Origin: DATGEO01 sp035310015
Lineage (GTDB): Bacteria; Chloroflexota; Dormibacteria; Dormibacterales; Dormibacteraceae
Reading direction: 5' to 3'
DNA: 10,592 nucleotides
Assembly: GCA_035310015.1 (NCBI GenBank)
Contig: DATGEO010000004.1
Location: forward strand, 1-10,592
A program made the position numbers and the translations under genes. The notes below the pieces were generated by a model, which did not search any database, was not told the origin of the DNA, and saw only the letters and a program-made list of their open reading frames with translations. Each line of letters begins with the position of its first letter. Within the stretch, counting starts at the first letter, position 1. This document shows positions 1 to 6,000 of the stretch, piece by piece.

Positions 1-515
1 CCGGCGCCCGAGCCGATGGCGCTGGCGAACACCCACATCGCGGCGATGAGGGCGAGGCCGGTGGCGCGCAGGCGCGGCGGGAGCGTGGTGCCGAGGAACG
101 AACGTCCGGTGGGTCCCACGCCCACCAGCGAAGCCGACGCGAACAGGTACGCGATCGCGATGGTGGTCACCGATCCGGCGCGGGCCAGGAACACCAGCGC
201 GACCGCGTAGAGCAGCTGCGAGCCGATGAGCGGGATGCGGTAGCCGACGCGATCGGCGAGCGCACCCCAAACCCATTCGAACAGGAGAAAGCCGAGCCCG
301 AACATGGACAGCGCCACGCCGGTCTGGGCGGGCGACGCGTGCAGCTGGCGGAGCTCCAGCGGCACCGCGATCTGCGCCAGGCCCGTCGCCAGGGTCGAAA
401 CCGCGAGCGCCCCCACCATGGCGCCGCTCCTGCTCCTCACCAGCCTGGCTCGAGGCGCGACCGGAGAAGCACTCGACGGATCTTCGGCGCCCATGCGGCC
501 GATCTGCGGGTTCAT
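1..515 (-). CDS. Major facilitator superfamily transporter, N-terminal part (runs off the window)
   Basis: Minus-strand frame coding 171 complete residues of an inner-membrane transporter; the C-terminal part lies beyond position 1. A basic cytoplasmic stretch (around residues 20-31) is followed by hydrophobic helices near residues 33-53, 65-83, 94-112, 117-135 and 152-170. Between helices 2 and 3 lies GALADRVGYRIP (84-95), a good match to MFS motif A (G-x-L-a-D-r-x-G), which is the main evidence. The substrate cannot be told; drug efflux-like or metabolite MFS proteins both fit. Start choice is uncertain. ATG at 515 gives the longest frame after an in-frame TGA (544-546), but AGGAG abuts it with no spacer. 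ATG at 419 has AGGAG seven bases upstream and is the better ribosome site, though it would begin almost inside helix 1. The gene is divergent from deoC, so its link to salvage is only positional. Confidence 0.82.
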   Translation of the reverse strand, partial: MNPQIGRMGAEDPSSASPVAPRARLVRSRSGAMVGALAVSTLATGLAQIAVPLELRQLHASPAQTGVALSMFGLGFLLFEWVWGALADRVGYRIPLIGSQLLYAVALVFLARAGSVTTIAIAYLFASASLVGVGPTGRSFLGTTLPPRLRATGLALIAAMWVFASAIGSGA

Positions 516-545
516 CTCCTGCGCTGCTCGCTCACGAATCGTTCA

Positions 546-555
546 GATGCGCATC
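546..555. promoter_or_regulatory. Perfect 10-bp palindrome in the divergent intergenic region (candidate operator)
   Basis: GATGCGCATC is identical on both strands and lies between the divergent MFS gene and deoC, about 30 bp upstream of the deoC -10-like element. Its position would suit a dimeric regulator acting on both genes. The symmetry does not extend into the flanks, no regulator gene is visible, and a 10-bp palindrome can arise by chance in GC-rich DNA, so this is only a candidate. Confidence 0.2.
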
Positions 556-583
556 GCTCGCCGAGGCTTCCCGGCCGCGCCTC

Positions 584-596
584 TACTATTTGGTCC
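584..596 (+). promoter_or_regulatory. Putative -10 element and leaderless start region for deoC
   Basis: TACTAT (584-589) matches the extended bacterial -10 pattern TAnnnT and stands out in otherwise G+C-rich sequence. Exactly seven bases (590-596) separate it from the GTG at 597, the spacing seen for leaderless transcripts in actinobacteria and Deinococcus. No Shine-Dalgarno sequence precedes GTG 597 or ATG 636. No clear -35 element is visible. The whole plus-strand operon down to 5276 could be transcribed from here. Confidence 0.45.
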
Positions 597-1520
597 GTGG
601 CCACCGCCCTGTCACTTTCGCACCTCGGGTCACTCATGCGGGGGGTGCGAAGCGTCGACCAGGTGGGCGCCGAAGAGCGGGCCGCTTCGCTGGCCAAGCG
701 CTCGATCAAGAAGTCTTCGAAGCTCTGGGCGCTCGATCTCGCGATCCGCTGCATGGACCTCACCACGCTCGAGGGCTCGGACACGCCGGGCAAGGTCACG
801 GCGCTGTGCGCGAAGGGCGTGCGCCCGAAGCCGGGCGATGCATCGATACCCTCGGTCGCCGCGATCTGCATCTACCCGGCGCAGGTCGTCGAGGCGAAGC
901 GGCACCTGCGCGGCAGCGGCGTGCGCGTGGCGTCGGTCGCGACCGCGTTTCCCTCGGGCCAGAGCTACCTGTCCGTGAAGCTCGCGGAGACGCGCGAGGC
1001 CGTCGAGAACGGCGCCGACGAGATCGACATGGTCATCGACCGCGGCGCCTTCCTGTCGGGCGATTACCAGAAGGTGTACGACGAGATCGTCGCCGTGAAG
1101 GAGGCGTGCGGGAACGCGCACCTCAAGGTCATCCTGGAAACCGGCGAGCTGGGCACGTACGACAGCGTGCGCAGGGCGAGCATCCTCGCCATGGCGGCCG
1201 GCGCCGACTTCATCAAGACGTCCACCGGCAAGATCAGTCCCGCGGCCACTCTGCCCGTCAGCCTCGTGATGATGGAGGCGATTCGCGACTTCGTGCGCGA
1301 GACCGGCCGTCCGGTGGGCTTCAAACCCGCGGGCGGCATTCGCACCTCGAAGCAGGCGATCGCGTATCTCGTCGTGCTGTACGAAACGCTGGGCGCGGAC
1401 TGGATGACGCCCGAACGCTTCCGCCTCGGCGCCTCGTCCCTGCTGAACGACGTGCTGATGCAGATCGAGAAGGAACGGACCGGGGCCTACCAGTCGGGCG
1501 ATTACTTCACCATCGATTAG
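597..1520 (+). CDS. deoC: Deoxyribose-phosphate aldolase (DERA)
   Basis: Cytoplasmic class I aldolase of 307 residues that cleaves 2-deoxyribose-5-phosphate to glyceraldehyde-3-phosphate and acetaldehyde, the last step of deoxynucleoside catabolism. The Schiff-base lysine is K207 in FIKTSTGK. The second active-site lysine is K243 in GFKPAGGIRT, and the acidic residue is D144 in DEIDMV. AEERAASLAKRSIK and CMDLTTLEGSDTPGKV near the N-terminus mark the longer DERA type found in actinobacteria and eukaryotes, not the 259-residue E. coli type. GTG 597 was chosen because residues just before ATG 636 still align with my memory of actinobacterial homologues and because of the -10-like element seven bases upstream. 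ATG 636 (294 residues) is the main alternative. The stop codon TAG directly abuts the ATG of the aldehyde dehydrogenase, which suggests coupled translation and use of the acetaldehyde product. Confidence 0.95.
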   Translation: MATALSLSHLGSLMRGVRSVDQVGAEERAASLAKRSIKKSSKLWALDLAIRCMDLTTLEGSDTPGKVTALCAKGVRPKPGDASIPSVAAICIYPAQVVEAKRHLRGSGVRVASVATAFPSGQSYLSVKLAETREAVENGADEIDMVIDRGAFLSGDYQKVYDEIVAVKEACGNAHLKVILETGELGTYDSVRRASILAMAAGADFIKTSTGKISPAATLPVSLVMMEAIRDFVRETGRPVGFKPAGGIRTSKQAIAYLVVLYETLGADWMTPERFRLGASSLLNDVLMQIEKERTGAYQSGDYFTID

Positions 1521-2996
1521 ATGGCCATCACCAAGCCCCGTCGTACCGACGCGCTGGCGAAGCAGGCATTCGACTATGCGCCTGCGCCGGAGTCGACGGA
1601 CCACGTCAAGATCGAGCCGCGCTACGGGCTCTTCATCGGCGGCAAGATGGTCGCCGGCCACAGCCGCAAGCGCTTCGCCACCATCAACCCGGCCAACGAG
1701 AACAAGCTCTCGGAGGTCGTCGAGGCCGATGAGGTCGACGTCGACCGCGCGGTCAAAGCCGCTTCGCGGGCGTTCGACTCGTGGTCGCGCCTCGCCCCGG
1801 CGCACCGGGCGCGATATCTCTTCCGCATCTCTCGCATCCTGCAGGAGCGCGCGCGTGAGCTCGCGGTCGTCGAGACGATGGACGGCGGCAAGCCGATCAA
1901 GGAGTCGCGCGACGTCGACATCCCGCTGAGCGCCGCGCACTTCTTCTACTACGCGGGCTGGGCGGACAAGCTCGAGTGGGCGTTCCCCAACCGCAAGCCG
2001 CGGCCCATCGGGGTGGCGGGGCAGGTGATCCCCTGGAACTTCCCGCTGCTCATGCTCGCGTGGAAGATCGCGCCCGCGCTCGCGGCGGGCAACACTGTCG
2101 TGCTCAAGCCCGCGGAGACGACGCCGCTGTCGGCGATGCTCTTCGCCGACATCTGCCGGCAGGCGGAGCTGCCGGACGGAGTCGTCAACATCGTGACGGG
2201 CGCCGGCAAGACCGGATCGCTCGTGGTCTCGCACCCGGGCGTCCGGAAGGTCGCGTTCACCGGCTCGACCGAGGTGGGCAAGCTCATCCAGCGCTCCCTT
2301 GCGGGTACGGGCAAGAAGCTCACGCTGGAGCTCGGTGGCAAGGCCGCGAACATCGTGTTCGAGGACGCGCCGATGGACGCGGCCATCGAGGGCATCGTCA
2401 ACGGCATCTACTTCAACCAGGGCCACGTGTGCTGCGCGGGCAGCCGGCTGCTGGTGCAGGAGTCGATCGCGGAGCCGCTCCTGGAGAAGCTGAAGCTGCG
2501 CCTCGGCACTCTGCGCCTCGGCGACCCGCTCGACAAGAACACGGACATCGGCGCCATCAACTCCAGGGCGCAGCTGGACAAGATCACCGGTCTCGTCGAG
2601 TCGGGCGTGGAAGAGGGCGCGGAGCTCTACCAGCCGGAGTGCAGGCTGCCCGAGCGCGGGTTCTGGTTCCCGCCAACGCTGTTCACGAACGTCTCGCAGT
2701 CGTACCGGATCGCGCGCGAGGAGATCTTCGGGCCCGTGCTGTCGGTGCTGACCTTCCGCACCCCGGCCGAGGCGGTGGAGAAGGCGAACAACACGCCGTA
2801 CGGGCTATCCGCGGGCGTGTGGACGGACAAGGGCTCGCGCATCCTCTGGATGGCCGAGCACATGCGCGCCGGCGTGGTGTGGGCGAACACGTTCAACCGC
2901 TTCGACCCCACGTCGCCGTTCGGCGGCTACAAGGAATCGGGCTACGGCCGCGAGGGCGGGCTGCACGGGCTGCTGCCGTACGTGGAGCTCAACTGA
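1521..2996 (+). CDS. NAD(P)-dependent aldehyde dehydrogenase, full length
   Basis: Protein of 491 residues, the usual length of the ALDH superfamily, probably cytoplasmic. Family landmarks are complete: IPWNFP with the oxyanion Asn at N173; FTGSTEVG in the Rossmann fold; LTLELGGK with the general base E270; FNQGHVCCAGSR with the catalytic Cys at C304 (the residue after it is also Cys); EEIFGPV with E401 as the cofactor-ribose contact; and a C-terminal SPFGGYKESGYGRE motif. About 35 residues precede the usual FIGG start of the fold. The ATG follows the deoC stop with no gap and no obvious ribosome site, so translation is probably coupled. The inferred job is oxidising acetaldehyde made by DeoC to acetate. 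The sequence itself does not fix the aldehyde, and other short aliphatic aldehydes are possible. It is two bases from the next gene, a shortened relative. Confidence 0.95.
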   Translation: MAITKPRRTDALAKQAFDYAPAPESTDHVKIEPRYGLFIGGKMVAGHSRKRFATINPANENKLSEVVEADEVDVDRAVKAASRAFDSWSRLAPAHRARYLFRISRILQERARELAVVETMDGGKPIKESRDVDIPLSAAHFFYYAGWADKLEWAFPNRKPRPIGVAGQVIPWNFPLLMLAWKIAPALAAGNTVVLKPAETTPLSAMLFADICRQAELPDGVVNIVTGAGKTGSLVVSHPGVRKVAFTGSTEVGKLIQRSLAGTGKKLTLELGGKAANIVFEDAPMDAAIEGIVNGIYFNQGHVCCAGSRLLVQESIAEPLLEKLKLRLGTLRLGDPLDKNTDIGAINSRAQLDKITGLVESGVEEGAELYQPECRLPERGFWFPPTLFTNVSQSYRIAREEIFGPVLSVLTFRTPAEAVEKANNTPYGLSAGVWTDKGSRILWMAEHMRAGVVWANTFNRFDPTSPFGGYKESGYGREGGLHGLLPYVELN

Positions 2997-2998
2997 CG

Positions 2999-3811
2999 AT
3001 GTCGATGGAAGTTCGCAAAACGTACAAGCTCTTCATCGGCGGTGAGTTCGTGCGCTCGGAGTCGGGCCGTGCCTACCGCGTCGATGGCGCGATCAACGTG
3101 CCGCGCGGCTCGCGCAAGGACCTGCGCGACGCCATCCGCGCCGCCCGCGGCGCCTTCTCCGGCTGGGCTGCGCGCACGGCCATGAACCGCGGCCAGATCC
3201 TCTACCGCGCGGCCGAGATGCTGGACGGCCGCCGCGCGCAGTTCGTTGAGGTCCTGGGCGGTGGTCGCGCGGCCGCGCGCGAGGTCGAGCAGGCGATCGA
3301 CGCGTTCGTGTGGTACGCCGGATGGACGGACAAGCTCGCCCAGGTCGCCGGCAACACCAACCCGGTGGCGGGACCGTACTTCAACTTCACGATTCCCGAG
3401 CCGACGGGCGTGGTCGGCATCGTCGCACCCTCGGAGCCAGCGCTGGCGGGCCTGGTGCGGCGCGTCGCGCCCGCCCTGTGCGGCGGCAACACCGTCGTCG
3501 TGCTCGCGTCAGAGACCGAGCCGCTGCCGGCGCTGACGCTCGCCGAAGTCCTCGCGACCAGCGACTTTCCCGCGGGCGTCGTCAACGTCATCGCCGGCTA
3601 CCACCGCGAGATGCTGTCGTGGCTCGGCGCGCACATGGACGTGAACGCGGTCGACGTCGCGGGCTGCACGCCCGCGGAGATCGCGACCATCGAGAAGGCG
3701 GCCGCCGACAACGTCAAGCGCGTGATCAAGCTGCCGCCGAACGAGATGAGCCCCCAGCTGATCGCGGCTTTCATGGAGCTGAAGACCGTGTGGCATCCGA
3801 TCGGGGTCTGA
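2999..3811 (+). CDS. Short aldehyde dehydrogenase-like protein lacking catalytic residues
   Basis: Protein of 270 residues related to the preceding dehydrogenase but covering mainly its N-terminal cofactor-binding part: KLFIGGEFVRSESG (10-23), a VWYAGWTDKLAQVAG segment shared with the neighbour, then TGVVGIVAPSEPAL in place of the GQVIPWNFPLL region. The oxyanion Asn, the ELGGK glutamate and the catalytic-Cys loop are all absent. It ends with AAADNVKRVIKLPP and a short tail, ELKTVWHPIGV. It is unlikely to be an active dehydrogenase and may be a non-catalytic partner or scaffold for the full-length enzyme. It does not look like a fresh wreck: the frame is intact, codon use matches its neighbours, and its TGA overlaps the hpt ATG by one base. 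I recall similar short proteins with a WHP tail beside deoC in actinomycetes, unchecked here. ATG 3005 is an alternative start; GGAG lies at 2984-2987. Confidence 0.85.
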   Translation: MSMEVRKTYKLFIGGEFVRSESGRAYRVDGAINVPRGSRKDLRDAIRAARGAFSGWAARTAMNRGQILYRAAEMLDGRRAQFVEVLGGGRAAAREVEQAIDAFVWYAGWTDKLAQVAGNTNPVAGPYFNFTIPEPTGVVGIVAPSEPALAGLVRRVAPALCGGNTVVVLASETEPLPALTLAEVLATSDFPAGVVNVIAGYHREMLSWLGAHMDVNAVDVAGCTPAEIATIEKAAADNVKRVIKLPPNEMSPQLIAAFMELKTVWHPIGV

Positions 3812-4371
3812 TGGGGGGCGCGACCGAAGTCAGGCCGGCACCGCCTTCCATGCGCATGTCAGCGCGCGCCCTCATCTCGGCCGATCGCATCGCCAAGCGC
3901 GTGCGCGAGATGGGCGAGGACATATCCGACGTCTATCGCGACATCGACACGCCGCTGGTGCTCGTCGTGATCCTCAAAGGCGCGACCGTCTTCGCGGCCG
4001 ATCTCCTGCGCAGCCTCACGATCCCGGCCGAGCTCGAGTTCGTGCGCGCCGCGAGCTACGGCTCCGGCACGGCGCCCGGGAAGCTCAAGCTCGCGCACAT
4101 GGTGGAGGGCCCGATGATCGGCCGCCACGTGCTGCTGATCGAGGACATCATCGACTCCGGCCGCACGGTCAACGCGATCATGCGCCGGCTGCGCAAGCTC
4201 AAGCCCGCCTCGCTCCGGCTCGCAGCGCTGCTCGACCGCCCGGCGCGGCGGGAGGAGCAGGTGCAGATCGACTTCACCGGCTTTGTCATCCCTGACCGCT
4301 TCGTGATCGGGTACGGGCTCGACTACGCCGGCCTGTACCGCGAGCTGCCCGGCATCTACTACCTGTCATAG
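3811..4371 (+). CDS. hpt: Hypoxanthine (guanine) phosphoribosyltransferase
   Basis: Type I phosphoribosyltransferase of 186 residues, cytoplasmic; it makes IMP or GMP from hypoxanthine or guanine and PRPP. The PRPP loop is VLLIEDIIDSGRT (107-119), with D115 as the expected general base. VVILKGATVFAADLL (52-66) matches the pyrophosphate-loop helix, ASYGSGT (81-87) the flexible lid loop, and FVIGYGLDYAGLYRELP (164-180) the C-terminal base-binding part. Bacterial HPRTs are usually about 175-185 residues. The ATG at 3811 overlaps the upstream TGA by one base (TGATG), typical of coupled translation. ATG 3850 or 3856 would remove a poorly conserved 13-15 residue leader and is equally possible, since no strong ribosome site marks either. 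Xanthine activity cannot be excluded. Context suggests it recovers hypoxanthine released after adenosine deamination and phosphorolysis. Its stop overlaps the likely start of the deaminase. Confidence 0.94.
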   Translation: MGGATEVRPAPPSMRMSARALISADRIAKRVREMGEDISDVYRDIDTPLVLVVILKGATVFAADLLRSLTIPAELEFVRAASYGSGTAPGKLKLAHMVEGPMIGRHVLLIEDIIDSGRTVNAIMRRLRKLKPASLRLAALLDRPARREEQVQIDFTGFVIPDRFVIGYGLDYAGLYRELPGIYYLS

Positions 4372-5276
4372 CCACCGACTTCCGGGCCTGGCGCAAGGCC
4401 GAGCTGCACTGTCACCTCGACGGCGCGGTGCGTGTCTCGACGGCGGAGCAGCTGGCCGGGCGCGGCGACCTGCGGATGGTTGCGCCGGACGACTGCCCCA
4501 GCCAGGCCGAGTACATCGAGTACTTCGACGATGCGATCGCGGTGATGCAGAGCGCCGCCGCGTTGGAGCGCATCGCGTACGAGCTCGGCGTCGACTCGGC
4601 GGCCGAGAACATCGACTACCTGGAGGTTCGCTGGGCGCCGCGCCTGCACCTCCGCGGAGGGCTGTCGGTCGCGGATGTGATCGCGGCGGTACTCGCAGGC
4701 CTCGAGGCGGCGCCACTCCGAGCCGTGGCCATCGTCTGCGCGATGCGCCAGCACAGCGTGGAGGAGAACGTCGAGCTCGCGAAGGTCGCGGGCCGCTACG
4801 CGGGGCGCGGGATTGTCGGGTTCGACCTGGCCGGCGACGAGGTGCGCCACCCGGCCGCCCCGCAGCGGCCGGCGTTCGAGGCGGCGCGCGCGGCCGGGCT
4901 GCGCCTCACGTGCCACGCGGGCGAGGCGGGCGGGCCGGCGAGCGTGGAGGAGGCGCTCGGGCTGGGCGTCGAGCGCATCGCCCACGGCGTCATCGGCGCG
5001 CGCGATCCGCGGATCGTGGAGCGGGTGCGCTCGGAGGGCGTCGTCCTCGACCTCTGCCCCACCGCCAACTGGAAGTGCAAGGCGGTGCCGGCTCTGGCCG
5101 AGCATCCGCTGCCGCGGCTCGTGCGCGCGGGCGTCCGCTGCACCATCAGCACCGACTCGCGGACCGTCGCCGGCACGACCCTCTCCCACGAGTTCGAGCT
5201 CGCGGCGGAGATGGGCATGACCGACGACGAGCTGCGCGCCTGCAACGCCACCGCGTACGCCGCGAGGTTTGGCTAG
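4368..5276 (+). CDS. add: Adenosine deaminase-like protein with a probable ATA start codon
   Basis: Zinc-dependent amidohydrolase-fold deaminase of about 302 residues, expected to convert (deoxy)adenosine to (deoxy)inosine in the cytoplasm. Metal and catalytic residues are visible: KAELHCHLDG with H14 and H16, TCHAGEAG with H183 and E186, ERIAHGV with H206, and ISTDSRT with D263. The residue after D263 is Ser where classical deaminases have a second Asp, so substrate range is less certain; a modified adenosine or aminodeoxyfutalosine-type substrate cannot be excluded. The frame has no ATG, GTG or TTG between its upstream stop (4293-4295) and GTG 4428, and GTG 4428 lies after the HxH zinc motif. 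An ATA at 4368-4370 overlaps the hpt stop as ATAG and would give ATDFRAWRKAELHCH, the normal N-terminus for the family. CTG 4404 is the other option. An assembly error is possible. Last gene of the plus-strand block. Confidence 0.88.
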   Translation: MATDFRAWRKAELHCHLDGAVRVSTAEQLAGRGDLRMVAPDDCPSQAEYIEYFDDAIAVMQSAAALERIAYELGVDSAAENIDYLEVRWAPRLHLRGGLSVADVIAAVLAGLEAAPLRAVAIVCAMRQHSVEENVELAKVAGRYAGRGIVGFDLAGDEVRHPAAPQRPAFEAARAAGLRLTCHAGEAGGPASVEEALGLGVERIAHGVIGARDPRIVERVRSEGVVLDLCPTANWKCKAVPALAEHPLPRLVRAGVRCTISTDSRTVAGTTLSHEFELAAEMGMTDDELRACNATAYAARFG

Positions 5277-5296
5277 CTCGAGCGGCGGTCAGCAGT

Positions 5297-5369
5297 TCGA
5301 GTGCCGGCTCCCGGACCCTTCTGCTCACGAGTGCGCGGTCGAGTGCCGGCTCCCGGACTCTTTGGCTCA
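5297..5369. repeat. Tandem imperfect direct repeat, two copies 42 bp apart
   Basis: A 20-base identical core (5297-5316 and 5339-5358, containing GTGCCGGCTCCCGGAC) recurs at a spacing of 42 bp. With its right flank the match extends to 31 bases (5297-5327 and 5339-5369) with three mismatches. Each core can fold as CCGG, loop CTC, CCGG, extended by GAGT/ACTC in copy 2 with one bulged G. Copy 2 runs into the stop codon of upp. It fills the space between the convergent add and upp genes. It could be a dispersed intergenic element of this genome or a duplicated terminator; two copies are too few for a CRISPR array. Confidence 0.8.
5341..5363 (+). terminator. Candidate hairpin terminator after add
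   Basis: The copy-2 hairpin pairs GAGT (5341-5344) with ACTC (5357-5360) and CCGG (5346-5349) with CCGG (5353-5356), with one bulged G and a CTC loop, giving eight base pairs. It is followed by only three T residues, so it is a weak intrinsic terminator for the plus strand. Copy 1 (5299-5318) forms a similar but less perfect hairpin followed by TTCT. On the minus strand there is no U-tract after either hairpin. Confidence 0.4.
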
Positions 5370-5990
5370 GTCTCCCGTGCCGAACAGCCGGTCGCCGAAG
5401 TCGCCGAGCCCGGGCACGATGTACGCGCGATCGTTCAGACCCTCGTCGAGCGCCGCCGCGTAGATCTGCACCTCCGGGTGCCGCTCCTCGACGACCTTCA
5501 CCCCCTCGGGAGCGGCGACCACGCAGATGAACCGCGGGTCGCGCCCGCCGGCCTCCTTGATCAGGTCCAGCGCCTGGGCCGCCGAGCCGCCGGTTGCGAG
5601 CATCGGGTCGAGCAGCAGCGGCACCTTGCCCTCGAGCTTGGGCAGCTTGTTGTAGTAGATGCGCGCGACCGCGGTCTGCTCGTCACGCTCGAGGCCGATG
5701 TAGCCGACGCTCACCCGCGGCAGCAGCTCGAGCACCGGCGCCAGGAGGCCGAGCCCGGCCCGGAGCACGGGAATGGCGACGACCTCGCGGTCGGTCATCA
5801 GCACATCGGCCTCGCGAAGCGGCGTGCGCACTGTTCCAGGTTTGACGGGAAGGTCGGCGGTCGCCTCGTACAGCAGCAGCGTGATCACGTTGCGCGCGAG
5901 CACGCGGAACTGCTCTGGGTCGGTGGCCCGGTCGCGGAGTCCCGCCAGGCTGTCGGCCACCAGCGGGTGGCGGCTGACGATCAGCGGCAC
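5367..5990 (-). CDS. upp: Uracil phosphoribosyltransferase
   Basis: Cytoplasmic enzyme making UMP from uracil and PRPP. It has 207 residues, essentially the length of the E. coli enzyme. Visible motifs are the PRPP loop LLLDPMLATGGS (125-136), VAIPVLRAGLGL (71-82), YNKLP in the flexible arm (113-117), and the C-terminal uracil-recognition segment PGLGDFGDRLFGT (193-205). The start is GTG at 5990, ten bases after the upstream udp-family stop; the only ribosome-site-like sequence is a weak GTGGGT. It is the last gene of the minus-strand block, so it recaptures uracil released by the phosphorylases encoded just upstream. Identification is firm. Confidence 0.97.
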   Translation of the reverse strand: MPLIVSRHPLVADSLAGLRDRATDPEQFRVLARNVITLLLYEATADLPVKPGTVRTPLREADVLMTDREVVAIPVLRAGLGLLAPVLELLPRVSVGYIGLERDEQTAVARIYYNKLPKLEGKVPLLLDPMLATGGSAAQALDLIKEAGGRDPRFICVVAAPEGVKVVEERHPEVQIYAAALDEGLNDRAYIVPGLGDFGDRLFGTGD

Positions 5991-6000
5991 CGGTGACCCA

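Noticed and set aside
339..596. Extended N-terminus for deoC from an earlier start
   Set aside because: The residues are not DERA-like and overlap the MFS gene on the other strand.
630..2426. Long minus-strand open frame (598 codons) antisense to deoC and the aldehyde dehydrogenase
   Set aside because: Its translation is rich in Arg, Asp, Val, Leu and His with no family motif, and it lies exactly opposite two well-identified genes. This is the usual effect of high third-position GC.
1976..2998. Upstream extension of the short dehydrogenase-like gene
   Set aside because: This part of the frame is a shadow of the full-length dehydrogenase; ALDH-like residues begin only at ATG 2999.
2999..3811. 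Short dehydrogenase-like gene as a pseudogene from a frameshift
   Set aside because: No catalytic-domain remnant follows it in any frame, since hpt begins at its stop codon. It also has its own distinct conserved-looking C-terminal tail.
4341..4371. Programmed frameshift fusing hpt to add
   Set aside because: Moving from the hpt to the add frame needs a -1 shift, but no X-XXY-YYZ slippery heptamer is visible before the TAG. Re-initiation at the overlapping ATA is simpler.
4359..5189. Minus-strand open frame antisense to add
   Set aside because: No recognisable motif and atypical composition; the plus strand carries all the deaminase catalytic residues.
4428..5276. GTG 4428 as the start of the adenosine deaminase
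   Set aside because: It would remove H14 and H16 of the metal site, which are clearly encoded just upstream in the same frame.
5297..5369. CRISPR array
   Set aside because: Only two imperfect copies with an 11-22 bp spacer, and no cas genes nearby.
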